From Pseudomonadales bacterium (lineage in GTDB: Bacteria; Pseudomonadota; Gammaproteobacteria; Pseudomonadales; Halieaceae), in assembly GCA_024234675.1 (NCBI GenBank), contig JACKNU010000011.1, positions 1 to 64,000 of the forward strand: a stretch of 64,000 nt of DNA. Reading direction: 5' to 3'. Numbering within the stretch: the stretch's first letter is position 1; every line of letters begins with the position of its first letter. Shown here in pieces: positions 44,179 through 54,422 of the stretch. The position numbers and the translations under genes were made by a program. The notes under the pieces are model-generated. The model saw only the letters and a list, made by a program, of their open reading frames with translations, was not told the DNA's origin and made no database searches.

Positions 44179-44617
44179 ATGGTTCCTCCCGTGCGCTCAG
44201 CAGCGGCGCGGCCATTTTTGCCAGCAGCCGGCGCAGTTCGCTGTGTTCGGTGTCGGTCAACCCGGCGGTAAAGGATTGTATGCTGTTTTCCGCCGCCTGC
44301 TCCAGGCGCGGGCGCAATGCTCGCCCCCTGGGGGTGAGGTCCACCCGCACAGCCCTGCCATCTTTGGCGTCGGGGCGGCGCACGACATAGCCGGCGGCCT
44401 CCAGGCGCGCCAGCGCCCGGGCGGCGGCCGCCTTGTCGGCCCCGACCAGGTCCGCCAACTCCTGCTGTCTGCGATCGCCGCGCAGATACAGGCTGAACAG
44501 GTACAGGTAACGCCCGTGGCCCAGGTCCAGCGGCGCCAGTTCCTGGTCCAGCAGCTTGATCATCTGCCGGTGCAGCAAGGCGAGGTGGCGGGCTTCACTG
44601 TTGGCCAGGTCTATCAC
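44177..44617 (-). CDS. MarR-family transcriptional regulator
   Basis: A 146-residue winged-helix repressor. The recognition region reads QQELADLVGADKAAAARALARLEAAGYVVRRPDAKDGRAVRVDLTPRG, with the usual wing DxRA..V.LT. The GTG start at 44617 overlaps the stop of the exporter gene by four bases. It is the last gene of an EmrAB-type efflux operon and probably represses it through the palindrome at 47349-47380. Confidence 0.88.
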   Translation of the reverse strand: MIDLANSEARHLALLHRQMIKLLDQELAPLDLGHGRYLYLFSLYLRGDRRQQELADLVGADKAAAARALARLEAAGYVVRRPDAKDGRAVRVDLTPRGRALRPRLEQAAENSIQSFTAGLTDTEHSELRRLLAKMAAPLLSAREEP

Positions 44618-46155
44618 TGGGTCGACTCCCGGGGTCTGGTGCTGGGGGGCAGGAACCAGGGTAGTGCGGCGGCCACCAGTATCGCCGCGACACACAGGTA
44701 GTTGAGGTCGTTCAAAGCCATGGTGCGCGCCTGTACCTGCACTGCACCTTCCACGGCGGCCAGGGCGGACTCGGGAGCGCCGCTGCGCGCGGTCAGCAGG
44801 GCCATGGTTTGCTGGTAGAGGGGAGAATCCCCGGACAGGTTCTCCGCCAGGCGACTGCGGTGAAAAATGGCGCGTTCGTCCCACAGGGTGACCCCGATCG
44901 CCGTGCCCAGGCTGCCGGCAAGCATGCGGGCGAAGTTGAATATACCGGTGGCGGAGGCCAGCTTGGCGGCGGGCAGGCCCACCAGGGCGATCACCATGAC
45001 GGGCATGAATGCAAAGGGCATGGCCAGCCCGAAACACAGGCGCACCAGCAGGAAATACCAGGGCGGGGAGTCGGTAGAAATCTGCATATGCAGATAGGTG
45101 GCGAAGCCCATCAGGCACATGCCGAAGCAGACTACCGGGCGGGCATCCCACTGGCGGATGCGCTCCCCGATCAGCGGCATGAGTATAAGCGGTCCCAGTC
45201 CGGTAGGCGCCATCATCAACCCGGACCAGCTGGCGGTATAGCCCTGGGTGGTCTGTAGCCAGATCGGAAAGGTTACCGAGGTCAGCATGAAAATCGAATA
45301 CACGATTGCGATCAGTATGTTGCCCACCAGGAAGTTGCGATAGGCGAACAGCTTCAGGTCGACCATGGGGTAGGGCTCGTCCCGTTCCCAGGCCAGGAAC
45401 AGCAGCAGGAACAACACCGAGACAATCAGCATAACGACAATGGGGGTGGAGCTGAACCAGTCCAGTTCGTGGCCGCGATCCAGCACCAGTTGGAAGCAGA
45501 TGACCCCCACCAGCAGCAGGAACAGACCGACCCGGTCCACCGGCACGCGCAGCCGTTCGGATTCGTAGGGGCGCAGCAGGGTCCAGCTCAGGTAGACGCA
45601 GGCGCAGCCGAAGGGGATGTTGATGTAGAAGATCCACGGCCAGCCCCATTCATCGGTGATGTAACCCCCCAGTATCGGCCCCAGGATGGGCGCCACCACG
45701 GTCGCCAGACCCCAGATGGCCAGTGCCCTGCCGTGTTTGTCCGGCGGGTACAGGCGCATCAGCAGGGACTGTGACAGGGGCAGCAACAGGCCGCCGGCGA
45801 AGCCTTGCAGGGCGCGGTACAGCAGCAACTCGTTGAAACTGCTGGCCATGCCGCACAGCCAGGAGGTCAGGGTGAACAGCAACACCGAAGCAGTGAAGGT
45901 GTGGACCTGGCCGAAGCGCCGGGTAATCCAGCCCGACAGCGGCAGGATCACCGCCAGGCACACGGCGTAGGAGGTGATCACCCAGCTGCCCTGGGAGGGG
46001 GTGGCCGACAGGTTGCCGGAAATCGTCGGCAGGGCGACGATGGCGATAGTGGTATCCAGGGTATTCATGAAACTGGCGGAGGCGACCGCCAGGGTCGCCA
46101 GCACCAGGGGGAGCCCCTGGGGTCTGGGGAGGTCTTCTTCGAGCGTCGCAGTCAC
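44614..46155 (-). CDS. DHA2-family multidrug efflux permease (EmrB-like)
   Basis: A 513-residue major facilitator protein with about 14 membrane segments. It begins with the DHA2 motif ASFMNTLDTTIAIVALPTI and contains SQGSWVITSYAVCLAVILPLSGW. It works with the membrane fusion protein encoded just upstream to export toxic compounds across both membranes; the outer-membrane channel is not encoded here. The GTG start overlaps the preceding stop by four bases, as does its own stop with the regulator gene. Confidence 0.9.
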   Translation of the reverse strand: MTATLEEDLPRPQGLPLVLATLAVASASFMNTLDTTIAIVALPTISGNLSATPSQGSWVITSYAVCLAVILPLSGWITRRFGQVHTFTASVLLFTLTSWLCGMASSFNELLLYRALQGFAGGLLLPLSQSLLMRLYPPDKHGRALAIWGLATVVAPILGPILGGYITDEWGWPWIFYINIPFGCACVYLSWTLLRPYESERLRVPVDRVGLFLLLVGVICFQLVLDRGHELDWFSSTPIVVMLIVSVLFLLLFLAWERDEPYPMVDLKLFAYRNFLVGNILIAIVYSIFMLTSVTFPIWLQTTQGYTASWSGLMMAPTGLGPLILMPLIGERIRQWDARPVVCFGMCLMGFATYLHMQISTDSPPWYFLLVRLCFGLAMPFAFMPVMVIALVGLPAAKLASATGIFNFARMLAGSLGTAIGVTLWDERAIFHRSRLAENLSGDSPLYQQTMALLTARSGAPESALAAVEGAVQVQARTMALNDLNYLCVAAILVAAALPWFLPPSTRPRESTQ

Positions 46156-47312
46156 TGCCGGATATCGAGTTGCCGGCGCGCCGCTTCGATCACACTGGCC
46201 ACCAGTTCGTCCGCGCCCTCCTCCTGGAACTCATACAGGTCGATATCCGCGACCGCGGGCACCGGCTGCTGGTTTGCCAGCGCCGAGCCGCTGCGATCGT
46301 GGGTATCTACCCGCACGTCCAGCGATGCCCCGAAGGGCAGGGGATGTTCCTCGTCATAGCCGTCTGCCAGCACTATGCGCACCGGGACACGCTGCACGAT
46401 CTTGATCCAGTTGCCAGTGGCATTCTGGGGCGGCAGCAGCGAGAACACGGCGCCCGTGCCCGTGCCGATGCTGTGCACCCGCCCGGCGAATGTCACCTCG
46501 TCGCCGTACAGGTCGCTGCTGATCGTCACAGGCTGGCCCGGGCGCAGATTGCGGAGCTGGGTTTCCTTGAAGTTTGCCTCCACCCAGGCGCTGTCGCGCT
46601 CGGCAATGCTGAACAGCGGCGCACCTGCCTGGATGCGTTGCCCCGCCTGCACCCGGCGCCTGGCGATTGCACCGCTCACCGGGGCGATGACCCGGGTCTT
46701 GCGCCACTGCCGGTAACTGCTGCGCAGCCGCGCCGCCGCCGCCATGATCCGCGGGTGCGAAGTAATATCGGCGTCGCCGGCGCGTACCCTGGCCTCCTGC
46801 AGGGCCAGGCGGGCGGTCTCCAGCATCACCCGGGTTTCCTGCTGGCGGGTGCGGGCGGTATCCAGTTCCTCGTCGGAGACCATATTGTTGCCGTGCAGGC
46901 GCGCGCGCCGCTGGAATTCCTCTCCGGCCAGCTTGTGGGTAATGGCGCGCAGGCGCTCTTCCGACTCCAGCCGGTTGACCTGGGCCTGCAGCACCAGCAC
47001 TGCCTGTACCGCCAGGGCCAGCTCCTGCTCGTGCAGGGCCAGTGCCTGGCGCTCGTCGCCGTCGGCCAGCCGCAACAGTTCATCGCCGGCCACCACGGCC
47101 TGGTTTTGTTCCGGGCCAATCCACACCACGGTGCCGCCGATCTGGGCGCTGACCTCCACCAGGTTACCGGTGAAGTAGGCGTTGCTGGTGGTCTCGTACC
47201 AGCGACCCTGCCACCAGTACCAGCCGCCGACGGCCAGTCCCGCGAGCGCGGCGAGCGCGATGATGGCAGTGATGAATGCCTTGCGACGGCGCGGTGAAAC
47301 GGGGGTGTTCAT
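46152..47312 (-). CDS. HlyD/EmrA-type membrane fusion protein
   Basis: A 386-residue periplasmic adaptor: one N-terminal membrane helix (IIALAALAGLAVGGWYW), a lipoyl half-motif VSAQIGGTVVWIGPEQNQAV, a long coiled-coil hairpin, the second lipoyl half RVIAPVSGAIARRRVQAGQ, then beta-barrel segments. I use the ATG at 47312; an in-frame ATG at 47354 lies inside the operator palindrome and would add 14 residues. It is the first gene of the efflux operon. Confidence 0.88.
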   Translation of the reverse strand: MNTPVSPRRRKAFITAIIALAALAGLAVGGWYWWQGRWYETTSNAYFTGNLVEVSAQIGGTVVWIGPEQNQAVVAGDELLRLADGDERQALALHEQELALAVQAVLVLQAQVNRLESEERLRAITHKLAGEEFQRRARLHGNNMVSDEELDTARTRQQETRVMLETARLALQEARVRAGDADITSHPRIMAAAARLRSSYRQWRKTRVIAPVSGAIARRRVQAGQRIQAGAPLFSIAERDSAWVEANFKETQLRNLRPGQPVTISSDLYGDEVTFAGRVHSIGTGTGAVFSLLPPQNATGNWIKIVQRVPVRIVLADGYDEEHPLPFGASLDVRVDTHDRSGSALANQQPVPAVADIDLYEFQEEGADELVASVIEAARRQLDIRQ

Positions 47313-47348
47313 GAGTGCAACCGGCTGTTGTCCTGGCGCTAACCCTAC

Positions 47349-47380
47349 GCCCATTTAGTTGACTAGTCTACTAAATGGGC
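47349..47380. promoter_or_regulatory. MarR-type operator of the efflux operon
   Basis: GCCCATTTAGT (47349-47359) and ACTAAATGGGC (47370-47380) form a perfect 11-bp inverted repeat. The ten-base centre itself contains the palindrome GACTAGTC. It lies 37 bases upstream of the fusion-protein start, where a MarR dimer would control the operon, including its own gene. Confidence 0.75.
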
Positions 47381-47387
47381 GGGGCGG

Positions 47388-47438
47388 CGTCGCTAGCGGC
47401 ATCCCTGCCTCTCGCGACAAACCTTGCATCCTGTGCAC
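47388..47438 (-). repeat. Third copy of the dispersed 50-bp repeat
   Basis: Read on the minus strand, this 51-base element begins GTGCACAGGATGCAAGGT and ends GCCGCTAGCGACG. It matches the first 32 bases of the units at 12241 at 27 positions and their 13-base tail at 12. The border sequences GTCGC and GCGAC are kept. It lies between the acs terminator and the efflux operator. Confidence 0.8.
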
Positions 47439-47466
47439 AAAAAAGGGCATGCCGCCCGGCATGCCC
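47439..47466 (-). terminator. Terminator of acs
   Basis: On the minus strand GGGCATGCC and GGCATGCCC form a 9-bp stem with a four-base loop, followed by six T. It lies 21 bases past the acs stop. Confidence 0.9.
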
Positions 47467-47487
47467 TGGAAGGGGGTGTTGCGGCGG

Positions 47488-49419
<1,932 letters not shown>

Positions 49420-49534
49420 GGCGGTCGTTCCCTTTGCTTATCAATGGTGAAGGGGGATGATACTGCGCCGACTCGCCAGTGCAAGCCGACCAAGGTCTAA
49501 GCCGGGGGAGGCCCTCGCAGGTGCGGGCCGGCGG

Positions 49535-50422
49535 TCAGTGGCTGCCGGCCAGCATGCCCCAGTCGGAAACGGGATTGAGGGTGAGACGCACGTTATCGAT
49601 GAGTCGCGTGGGCCCCAGGCGCGCCGCCGCCAGAATGGCGATTTCCTCGGTCTCGGGGGTCACCGCTCGCAGGGTGCTGGCATCGCGGATGGCAAAGTAG
49701 TCGGGCTCGAGACCGGCCTGCAGCAGCTGCATGCGGGCGTGGGACTCCAGTTGCAGGAAATTGTCGAAGCCGCAGGCAATGGCCTCGCGGCAGCTGTTGA
49801 GGGTCTGGTGAATAATGGGGGCGATATGGCGCTGCTCGGGAGACAGGTAGCCATTGCGGGAACTCTTGGCCAGTCCGTCCTCGTCGCGGGTGGTGGCGAC
49901 GCCGACGATTTTTACCGGCATGCACAGGTCCCGGACCATTTTGCGCACGATGGAGAGCTGCTGGAAATCCTTTTCCCCGAACACCGCGGTATCGGGGCGG
50001 ACGATATTGAACAGCTTGGCCACCACCGTGGTGACGCCGTCAAAGTGCCCGGGACGGCTGCTGCCACAGAGGGTGTCGGACAGGTCCGGTACGCTGACCT
50101 GGGTCTGCTGCGCCATGCCCTGCGGATAGATGTCACTCACCTCCGGGGTGTACAGCACCTGCACGCCTTCGCTGAACAGCTTTTCCTTGTCGGCGGCCAG
50201 GGTGCGGGGGTAGGCGTCCAGGTCCTCATTGGGGCCAAATTGCAGCGGGTTGACGAAAATGCTCACCACCACCACGTCACAGAGGCTGGCGGCCTTGCGT
50301 ACCAGGTTCAGGTGGCCCTCGTGAAGGTTGCCCATGGTGGGCACGAAGGCGATGCTCTGGCCCTTGCTGCGAAAGCTGTCCAGTGCGGATTGTAACTGCG
50401 CGTTGTTGCTGTAAGTTCGCAT
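49535..50422 (-). CDS. panC: Pantothenate synthetase
   Basis: A 295-residue ligase joining pantoate and beta-alanine. The HIGH-like motif is VPTMGNLHEGHLNLV; the KMSKS-like loop is KSSRNGYLSPEQR, and FGEKDFQQL is conserved. The ATG at 50422 (MRTYSNNAQLQSAL) follows GAGG; the frame upstream is open but lacks similarity to family N-termini. It is separated from panB by an unusually long 229-base gap. Confidence 0.96.
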   Translation of the reverse strand: MRTYSNNAQLQSALDSFRSKGQSIAFVPTMGNLHEGHLNLVRKAASLCDVVVVSIFVNPLQFGPNEDLDAYPRTLAADKEKLFSEGVQVLYTPEVSDIYPQGMAQQTQVSVPDLSDTLCGSSRPGHFDGVTTVVAKLFNIVRPDTAVFGEKDFQQLSIVRKMVRDLCMPVKIVGVATTRDEDGLAKSSRNGYLSPEQRHIAPIIHQTLNSCREAIACGFDNFLQLESHARMQLLQAGLEPDYFAIRDASTLRAVTPETEEIAILAAARLGPTRLIDNVRLTLNPVSDWGMLAGSH

Positions 50423-50550
50423 ATCGACCTCATCCGTTATGGGCGGAATGGTGATGCTAAACCGATAGAAATCACGGGCCTGGTTCACCCCGGCCGGGAC
50501 CTCAGTTCCCGACGGGAGGGCAAGTATGAACCAAGGATTTAGACCCGGCA

Positions 50551-50574
50551 ACGAATATTCGTGAAAAATTCACG
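50551..50574. repeat. Overlapping palindromes in the panB-panC gap
   Basis: ACGAATATTCGT (50551-50562) is a perfect palindrome and runs into CGTGAA-AAA-TTCACG (50560-50574), a second inverted repeat. They lie about 130 bases upstream of panC on its strand, in a 229-base gap that is more AT-rich than its surroundings. They may be an operator or part of a leader structure. Confidence 0.45.
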
Positions 50575-50651
50575 CCGTTTGTTACTGAAAGAAGCAGTAT
50601 TGCGCTGCGTCAAATCGGACTTAAGTTAGTAACCACTTACATTAAGGGCAT

Positions 50652-51443
50652 TCAGCGATAGGAGTGTTCTTCCCGGGGGTAGTCGCCGGATTTCACGGCC
50701 TGCACAAAGGCCTTGAGGGCGTCCTGGATATTGCGTTGGCCCTCCATGAAGTTCTGCACGAAGCGCGCCGAGTGGCCGGACAGGCCCAGCAGGTCATGCA
50801 GCACCAGCACCTGGGCGTCGGTGCCCGGGCCCGCGCCTATGCCGATCACCGGGATATCCAGCTTGCGGCTGATATCGCTGGCGAGATTGCTGGGTATGCA
50901 CTCCAGCACCAGCAGGCTGGCGCCCGCATCCTGTATCTCCACCGCGTCGGCCAGGATGGACTTGGCCTCCTTGGGCGTGCGGCCCTGCACCTTGAAGCCG
51001 CCGAAGGTATTCACGGACTGGGGGGTAAGTCCCAGGTGGGCGCACACCGGGATGCCCCGTTCCACCAGCTTGCTGATGGTGCTGCTGAGCCAGGTCCCGC
51101 CTTCCATCTTGACCATCTGCGCCCCGGCCTGCATCAGTCGGGTGGCGTTGTCCATGGCCTGTTCCGGGGTGGCGTAGGACATGAAGGGCATGTCGGCGAT
51201 GACCAGCGCCGCGGGGGCCGCGCGGCATACGCACTGGGTGTGGTAGGTCATGTGCTCTATGGTGACCGGTATGGTGCTGTCGTGGCCCTGCAGGACCATG
51301 CCCAGTGAGTCTCCCACCAGGATTGTTTCGGCCCCTGCATCACAGACAACCCTGGCGAAGGTGGCGTCATAGGCGGTAACGCAGACGAAGCGCTCCCCCG
51401 CGGCCTTCATTTTGTCCAGGGTGCTGATGGTGACCTTGGCCAT
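50652..51443 (-). CDS. panB: Ketopantoate hydroxymethyltransferase
   Basis: A 263-residue TIM-barrel enzyme making ketopantoate from ketoisovalerate. Motifs: VTAYDATFARVVCDAG, ILVGDSLGMVLQGHDSTIPV, VKMEGG and GIGAGPGTDAQVLVLHDLLGL. First committed step of pantothenate and CoA synthesis. It follows the deoxynucleoside kinase by eight bases. Confidence 0.97.
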   Translation of the reverse strand: MAKVTISTLDKMKAAGERFVCVTAYDATFARVVCDAGAETILVGDSLGMVLQGHDSTIPVTIEHMTYHTQCVCRAAPAALVIADMPFMSYATPEQAMDNATRLMQAGAQMVKMEGGTWLSSTISKLVERGIPVCAHLGLTPQSVNTFGGFKVQGRTPKEAKSILADAVEIQDAGASLLVLECIPSNLASDISRKLDIPVIGIGAGPGTDAQVLVLHDLLGLSGHSARFVQNFMEGQRNIQDALKAFVQAVKSGDYPREEHSYR

Positions 51444-51451
51444 GGCGTTCG

Positions 51452-52132
51452 CTATCCGAAAAAAGTGGGGTTGAAGTAGTGGCGGCCGTTGCGTATATCC
51501 AGCATGTAATCCACCAGGTGAGTGTAGTCCGCATCGCTGTTGGCCAGGTCGATTTCACTGGCGTTTACGATCAGCAGAGGCGCGTCATCGTAATATAGAA
51601 AGAACTCACTGTACACTTCGTTCAGGCGCTCCAGATAGTCCCGATTTATCTCTCTTTCCGCGGTAATCCCCCTGTTTTCTATGCGCGATAACAACACGTC
51701 CGGCGCCGCCTGCAGGTAGATCACCAGGTCGGGGCGGGGGGCGTCTATGGTCAGCTGCTCGTAGACCTTGCGGTACAGGTCGAACTCGTCCGGGTCGAGG
51801 TTGACGCGGGCAAACAGCGGGTCCTTCTCGATCAGGAAATCGGCCACCCGGACCGGCTCGAAGATGTCGGCCTGGCGCAGGTCGTGGATTTTCTGGGAGC
51901 GCTGGAACAGGAAGAACAACTGGGTGGCCAGGGCGGCCTGCTTGCGATTCTGGTAGAAACGCTCCAGAAACGGGTTCTCTTCCGCATTTTCCAGCAGGGT
52001 CTGGTAATTGAAGCTGGCCGCCAGGCGCTTGGCCAGGGTGGTCTTGCCCACGCCGATGGGACCTTCCACCGCGATATAGGCCGGCGGTTTGCGTCCCTTG
52101 AGCTCGATGCTGACAGCGGCGTTATCCTGCAT
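51452..52132 (-). CDS. Deoxynucleoside kinase family protein
   Basis: A 226-residue P-loop kinase of the dNK/dGK family. Walker A is VEGPIGVGKTTLAKR near 21-35; the catalytic DR-type region is FEPVRVADFLIEKDPLF, and the LID segment IENRGITAEREINRDYL carries the arginines. It should phosphorylate a deoxynucleoside, which one is not clear. The gene is regularly found between folK and panB in gammaproteobacteria, without a clear role in either pathway. Confidence 0.85.
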   Translation of the reverse strand: MQDNAAVSIELKGRKPPAYIAVEGPIGVGKTTLAKRLAASFNYQTLLENAEENPFLERFYQNRKQAALATQLFFLFQRSQKIHDLRQADIFEPVRVADFLIEKDPLFARVNLDPDEFDLYRKVYEQLTIDAPRPDLVIYLQAAPDVLLSRIENRGITAEREINRDYLERLNEVYSEFFLYYDDAPLLIVNASEIDLANSDADYTHLVDYMLDIRNGRHYFNPTFFG

Positions 52133-52175
52133 TGGAATCCATATTTCCGTTTATCCCCTACCGGGATAGTGTATT

Positions 52176-52673
52176 TCAGTCGACCAGGCGCAGGCCGGTG
52201 TCGACCAGGTCCCCGCGCGGGCAACTGGCGGTCAATGTACCAAGATACTCGCCATCCGGCAGCAGCAATTGCGGTCCGGCGATTGCCGCCAGGGGGTAAA
52301 GCACGAAGTTGCGTTCCCGCATGGCGGGGTGGGGAACGCTCAGTGTCGGGCTGTCTATACGCGCGTCACCGTACAGCAGGATATCCAGGTCGAGGCTGCG
52401 CGGCCCCCAGCGCACCGTGCGCACCCGGCCCTGGTGCTGCTCTATGGCCTGTAGCGCCGCCAGTAGCCGCGGGGCTTCCAGGTCGGTATCCAGTTGGATG
52501 ACGGCATTCAAGTAGTCGGGCTGCTCCCCGGGGCCGACAGCGGCGCTGCGGTAGGCGTTTGAAACCCGGCGCAGCCGCGATTGCGGCAGGTCTGCGACCG
52601 CCCTTACGGCCTTGCGCAGTTGCGCCAGGGGGTCAAGCAGGTTGCTGCCCAGGCCGATATAGGCGGTTATCAC
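52176..52673 (-). CDS. folK: HPPK, 6-hydroxymethyl-dihydropterin pyrophosphokinase
   Basis: A 165-residue kinase that precedes FolP in folate synthesis. IGLGSNLLDP at the start, VRTVRWGPRSLDLDILLYGD near 85-104 and PHPAMRERNFVLYPLAAIAG are the family signature. The GTG start overlaps the pcnB stop as GTGA, so translation is coupled. Confidence 0.96.
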   Translation of the reverse strand: MITAYIGLGSNLLDPLAQLRKAVRAVADLPQSRLRRVSNAYRSAAVGPGEQPDYLNAVIQLDTDLEAPRLLAALQAIEQHQGRVRTVRWGPRSLDLDILLYGDARIDSPTLSVPHPAMRERNFVLYPLAAIAGPQLLLPDGEYLGTLTASCPRGDLVDTGLRLVD

Positions 52674-53956
52674 GCGCCCTCTTTAGAGCGTCGCCGACGG
52701 GGCCCGCGCCCGCCCTTGTCCGACGCCACCTGCTGCAGGCGCTGTTCCATGGGCAGCTGCTGGAAGTCGGTCCACCAGCTCCCCAGGCCCTCGGTTTCTT
52801 CCCCGGCCTGCTCCCGCAGCAGCAGAAAATCGTAGGCGGCGCGAAACCGGCGGTGATCCACCAGTTCCGCCGCCTTGCGCCCGCGGCGCTGCTGCAGGCG
52901 CAGCTGGAATTCCCAGATCTCCCGCATGGGCTGGCTGAAGCGGCGCGGAATCGATATGTGTTGAGTCGCCTCGGCGATGGTTTGCTGGGCGGCGCTGTGC
53001 ATCGCCGGAATAGGCGGGTCGCCGCGCTCCCGCAAGTGCCGGGCCTGGCGGTCGGCCACCGGCCACAGCAGGGCCGCCAGCAGGAACGCCGGGGTGACCG
53101 GTTTGTCGGCGGCGATACGCTGGTCCTTGTTGACCATTGCCGCCCGCACCAGTGCCAGGGTGTGCATGTCGCGCTGCAGGCTCTGGGCGGTGCCGGGGAA
53201 CAGGTACTGGAGCAGCTTATGCTGCATCAGCAGCTCCAGGGTGGCCGCCGCGTGGCCGGACAGGAACAGTTTGAGGAATTCGTCGAACAGCCTGGCCGCG
53301 GGGATTTCCCCCAACAGGTGGGCGCAGCCCGGAATGGCCCTGGCCGTATCGCGGTCGATCCTGAAGCCGAGTTTCGCGGCGAAGCGCAGCACCCGCAGCA
53401 TGCGCACCGGGTCTTCCGTATACCGCACCGCGGGATCACCGATGATGCAGACGGTGCGCCGCTCGAGGTCCTTGAGGCCGTGTACGTGATCGAAGACCTC
53501 GAAGGTGCCCGAGTCGTAGTACAGCGCGTTCACCGTGAGGTCGCGCCGCACGGCGTCCTCTTCCAGGGTGCCATAGACATTGTCCCGCAGCAGCAGTCCG
53601 CTGGCGGATTGCCGCGAGTGGTTGCCGCCGGTCTCGGTGGTCGGCTCGGCATCGTTGTCGTGATGGCCGCGAAAGGTAGTGACCTCGATGATTTCCCGGC
53701 CGAAGCGCACATGGACGATGCGGAAACGCCGGCCGATGATGCGGGAATTGCGAAACAGGGCATGCACGGTCTCGGGGGTGGCATCGGTGGCGATATCAAA
53801 GTCCTTGGGGTGACCTCCCAGCAGCAGGTCGCGCACGGCGCCGCCTACCAGGTATGCCTGGTGGCCACTGCCGCGCAGGCGCGACATGACCTTGAGTGCG
53901 CCATCGCTGATGTTCTTGCGGGATATGCAGTGCTGGTCCCTGGGGATGATTTTCAA
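52670..53956 (-). CDS. pcnB: Poly(A) polymerase I
   Basis: A 428-residue class II nucleotidyltransferase that polyadenylates RNA for decay. The polymerase head has LVGGAVRDLLLGGHPKDFDIATDA with the metal aspartates; RRFRIVHVRFGREIIEV and RRDLTVNALYYD follow; the tail is highly basic (RGPRRRRSKEGA). The TTG at 53956 gives MKIIPRDQHCISRKNIS, matching the core of known proteins, and has AAAGG upstream; some relatives have a longer N-terminus. Confidence 0.93.
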   Translation of the reverse strand: MKIIPRDQHCISRKNISDGALKVMSRLRGSGHQAYLVGGAVRDLLLGGHPKDFDIATDATPETVHALFRNSRIIGRRFRIVHVRFGREIIEVTTFRGHHDNDAEPTTETGGNHSRQSASGLLLRDNVYGTLEEDAVRRDLTVNALYYDSGTFEVFDHVHGLKDLERRTVCIIGDPAVRYTEDPVRMLRVLRFAAKLGFRIDRDTARAIPGCAHLLGEIPAARLFDEFLKLFLSGHAAATLELLMQHKLLQYLFPGTAQSLQRDMHTLALVRAAMVNKDQRIAADKPVTPAFLLAALLWPVADRQARHLRERGDPPIPAMHSAAQQTIAEATQHISIPRRFSQPMREIWEFQLRLQQRRGRKAAELVDHRRFRAAYDFLLLREQAGEETEGLGSWWTDFQQLPMEQRLQQVASDKGGRGPRRRRSKEGA

Positions 53957-54055
53957 GCTGGCCTTTGCCTGTAAAGGTGTTCGGAAGCGGCGCAGTCTAC
54001 CACAATTCAGGCGCGGTTTTGCCGCCTGGAGCGGAGGGTAGTGGCAGTGAATGAG

Positions 54056-54108
54056 GGGGAAAACAGTGTTTTCCCCATCCAGGTCTCACTTCGAGTTTTA
54101 TTGTTATT
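54056..54108 (-). repeat. CrcZ-like module B: hairpin plus CA motif
   Basis: GGGGAAAAC and GTTTTCCCC form a 9-bp hairpin with a three-base loop (54056-54076). On the minus strand it is preceded by GACCTGGAT and, about 20 bases earlier, by AATAACAATAA. The same order occurs in module A. Confidence 0.7.
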
Positions 54109-54238
54109 TCTGATGTGCTGTTATTGTTATGCGCGTCAATAAACCAATCGGTTTATGCATGCCCGGGCTCTTGCCGGCCGGTCACATGTCGCGGCCGGCT
54201 AAAGTCCGGCCAGTGCCTACCTGCACGTCAGGAACGAA

Positions 54239-54290
54239 GGGGAAGAGATCTTCCCCATCCAGGTCCATAGTGAGCAGTGTTATTGTTATT
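54239..54290 (-). repeat. CrcZ-like module A: hairpin plus CA motif
   Basis: GGGGAAGA pairs with TCTTCCCC (54239-54256). The flank GACCTGGAT and the upstream AATAACAATAA match module B, while the inner stem bases differ on both sides and still pair. Confidence 0.7.
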
Positions 54291-54331
54291 GCGGTAACTG
54301 TTATTTTTATTTTTTGTACCTGGCGGATAAA

Positions 54332-54347
54332 TGCAGTAGCTGTGCCA
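54332..54347 (-). promoter_or_regulatory. Sigma-54 promoter of the CrcZ-like RNA
   Basis: On the minus strand TGGCACAGCTACTGCA carries the invariant GG and GC exactly ten bases apart, matching the consensus TGGCAC-N5-TTGCA except one base in the -12 box. The start point would be near 54321. CbrB, encoded just upstream, is a sigma-54 activator. Confidence 0.8.
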
Positions 54348-54422
54348 GTGTTTTAAATATTAATATAAAACAATAAGTTAGAATATTCCTTTCGCGATTC
54401 GCTGGTCGGCGATAGGCGCGTT

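Larger units (their letters stand above)
54055..54321 (-). ncRNA. CrcZ-like small RNA, Hfq/Crc decoy (candidate)
   Basis: Between cbrB and pcnB, the position of crcZ in Pseudomonas, the minus strand carries a sigma-54 promoter and then an A-rich, structured, non-coding stretch. Three exact AAYAAYAA motifs occur at 54290-54283, 54128-54121 and 54108-54098, with a looser one at 54316-54301. In Pseudomonas these CA motifs sequester Hfq/Crc and relieve carbon catabolite repression. Two hairpin modules (separate entries) carry compensatory changes, and another hairpin, ATAAACC-GATT-GGTTTAT, lies between them. The 5' end near 54321 is inferred from the promoter. The 3' end is uncertain because no T-rich terminator is visible; it could extend to about 54000. 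Confidence 0.75.

Noticed and set aside
54129..54356. 75-codon plus-strand ORF in the cbrB-pcnB gap
   Set aside because: No ribosome-binding site or similarity, and it runs opposite to the CrcZ-like RNA through its hairpins and CA motifs.
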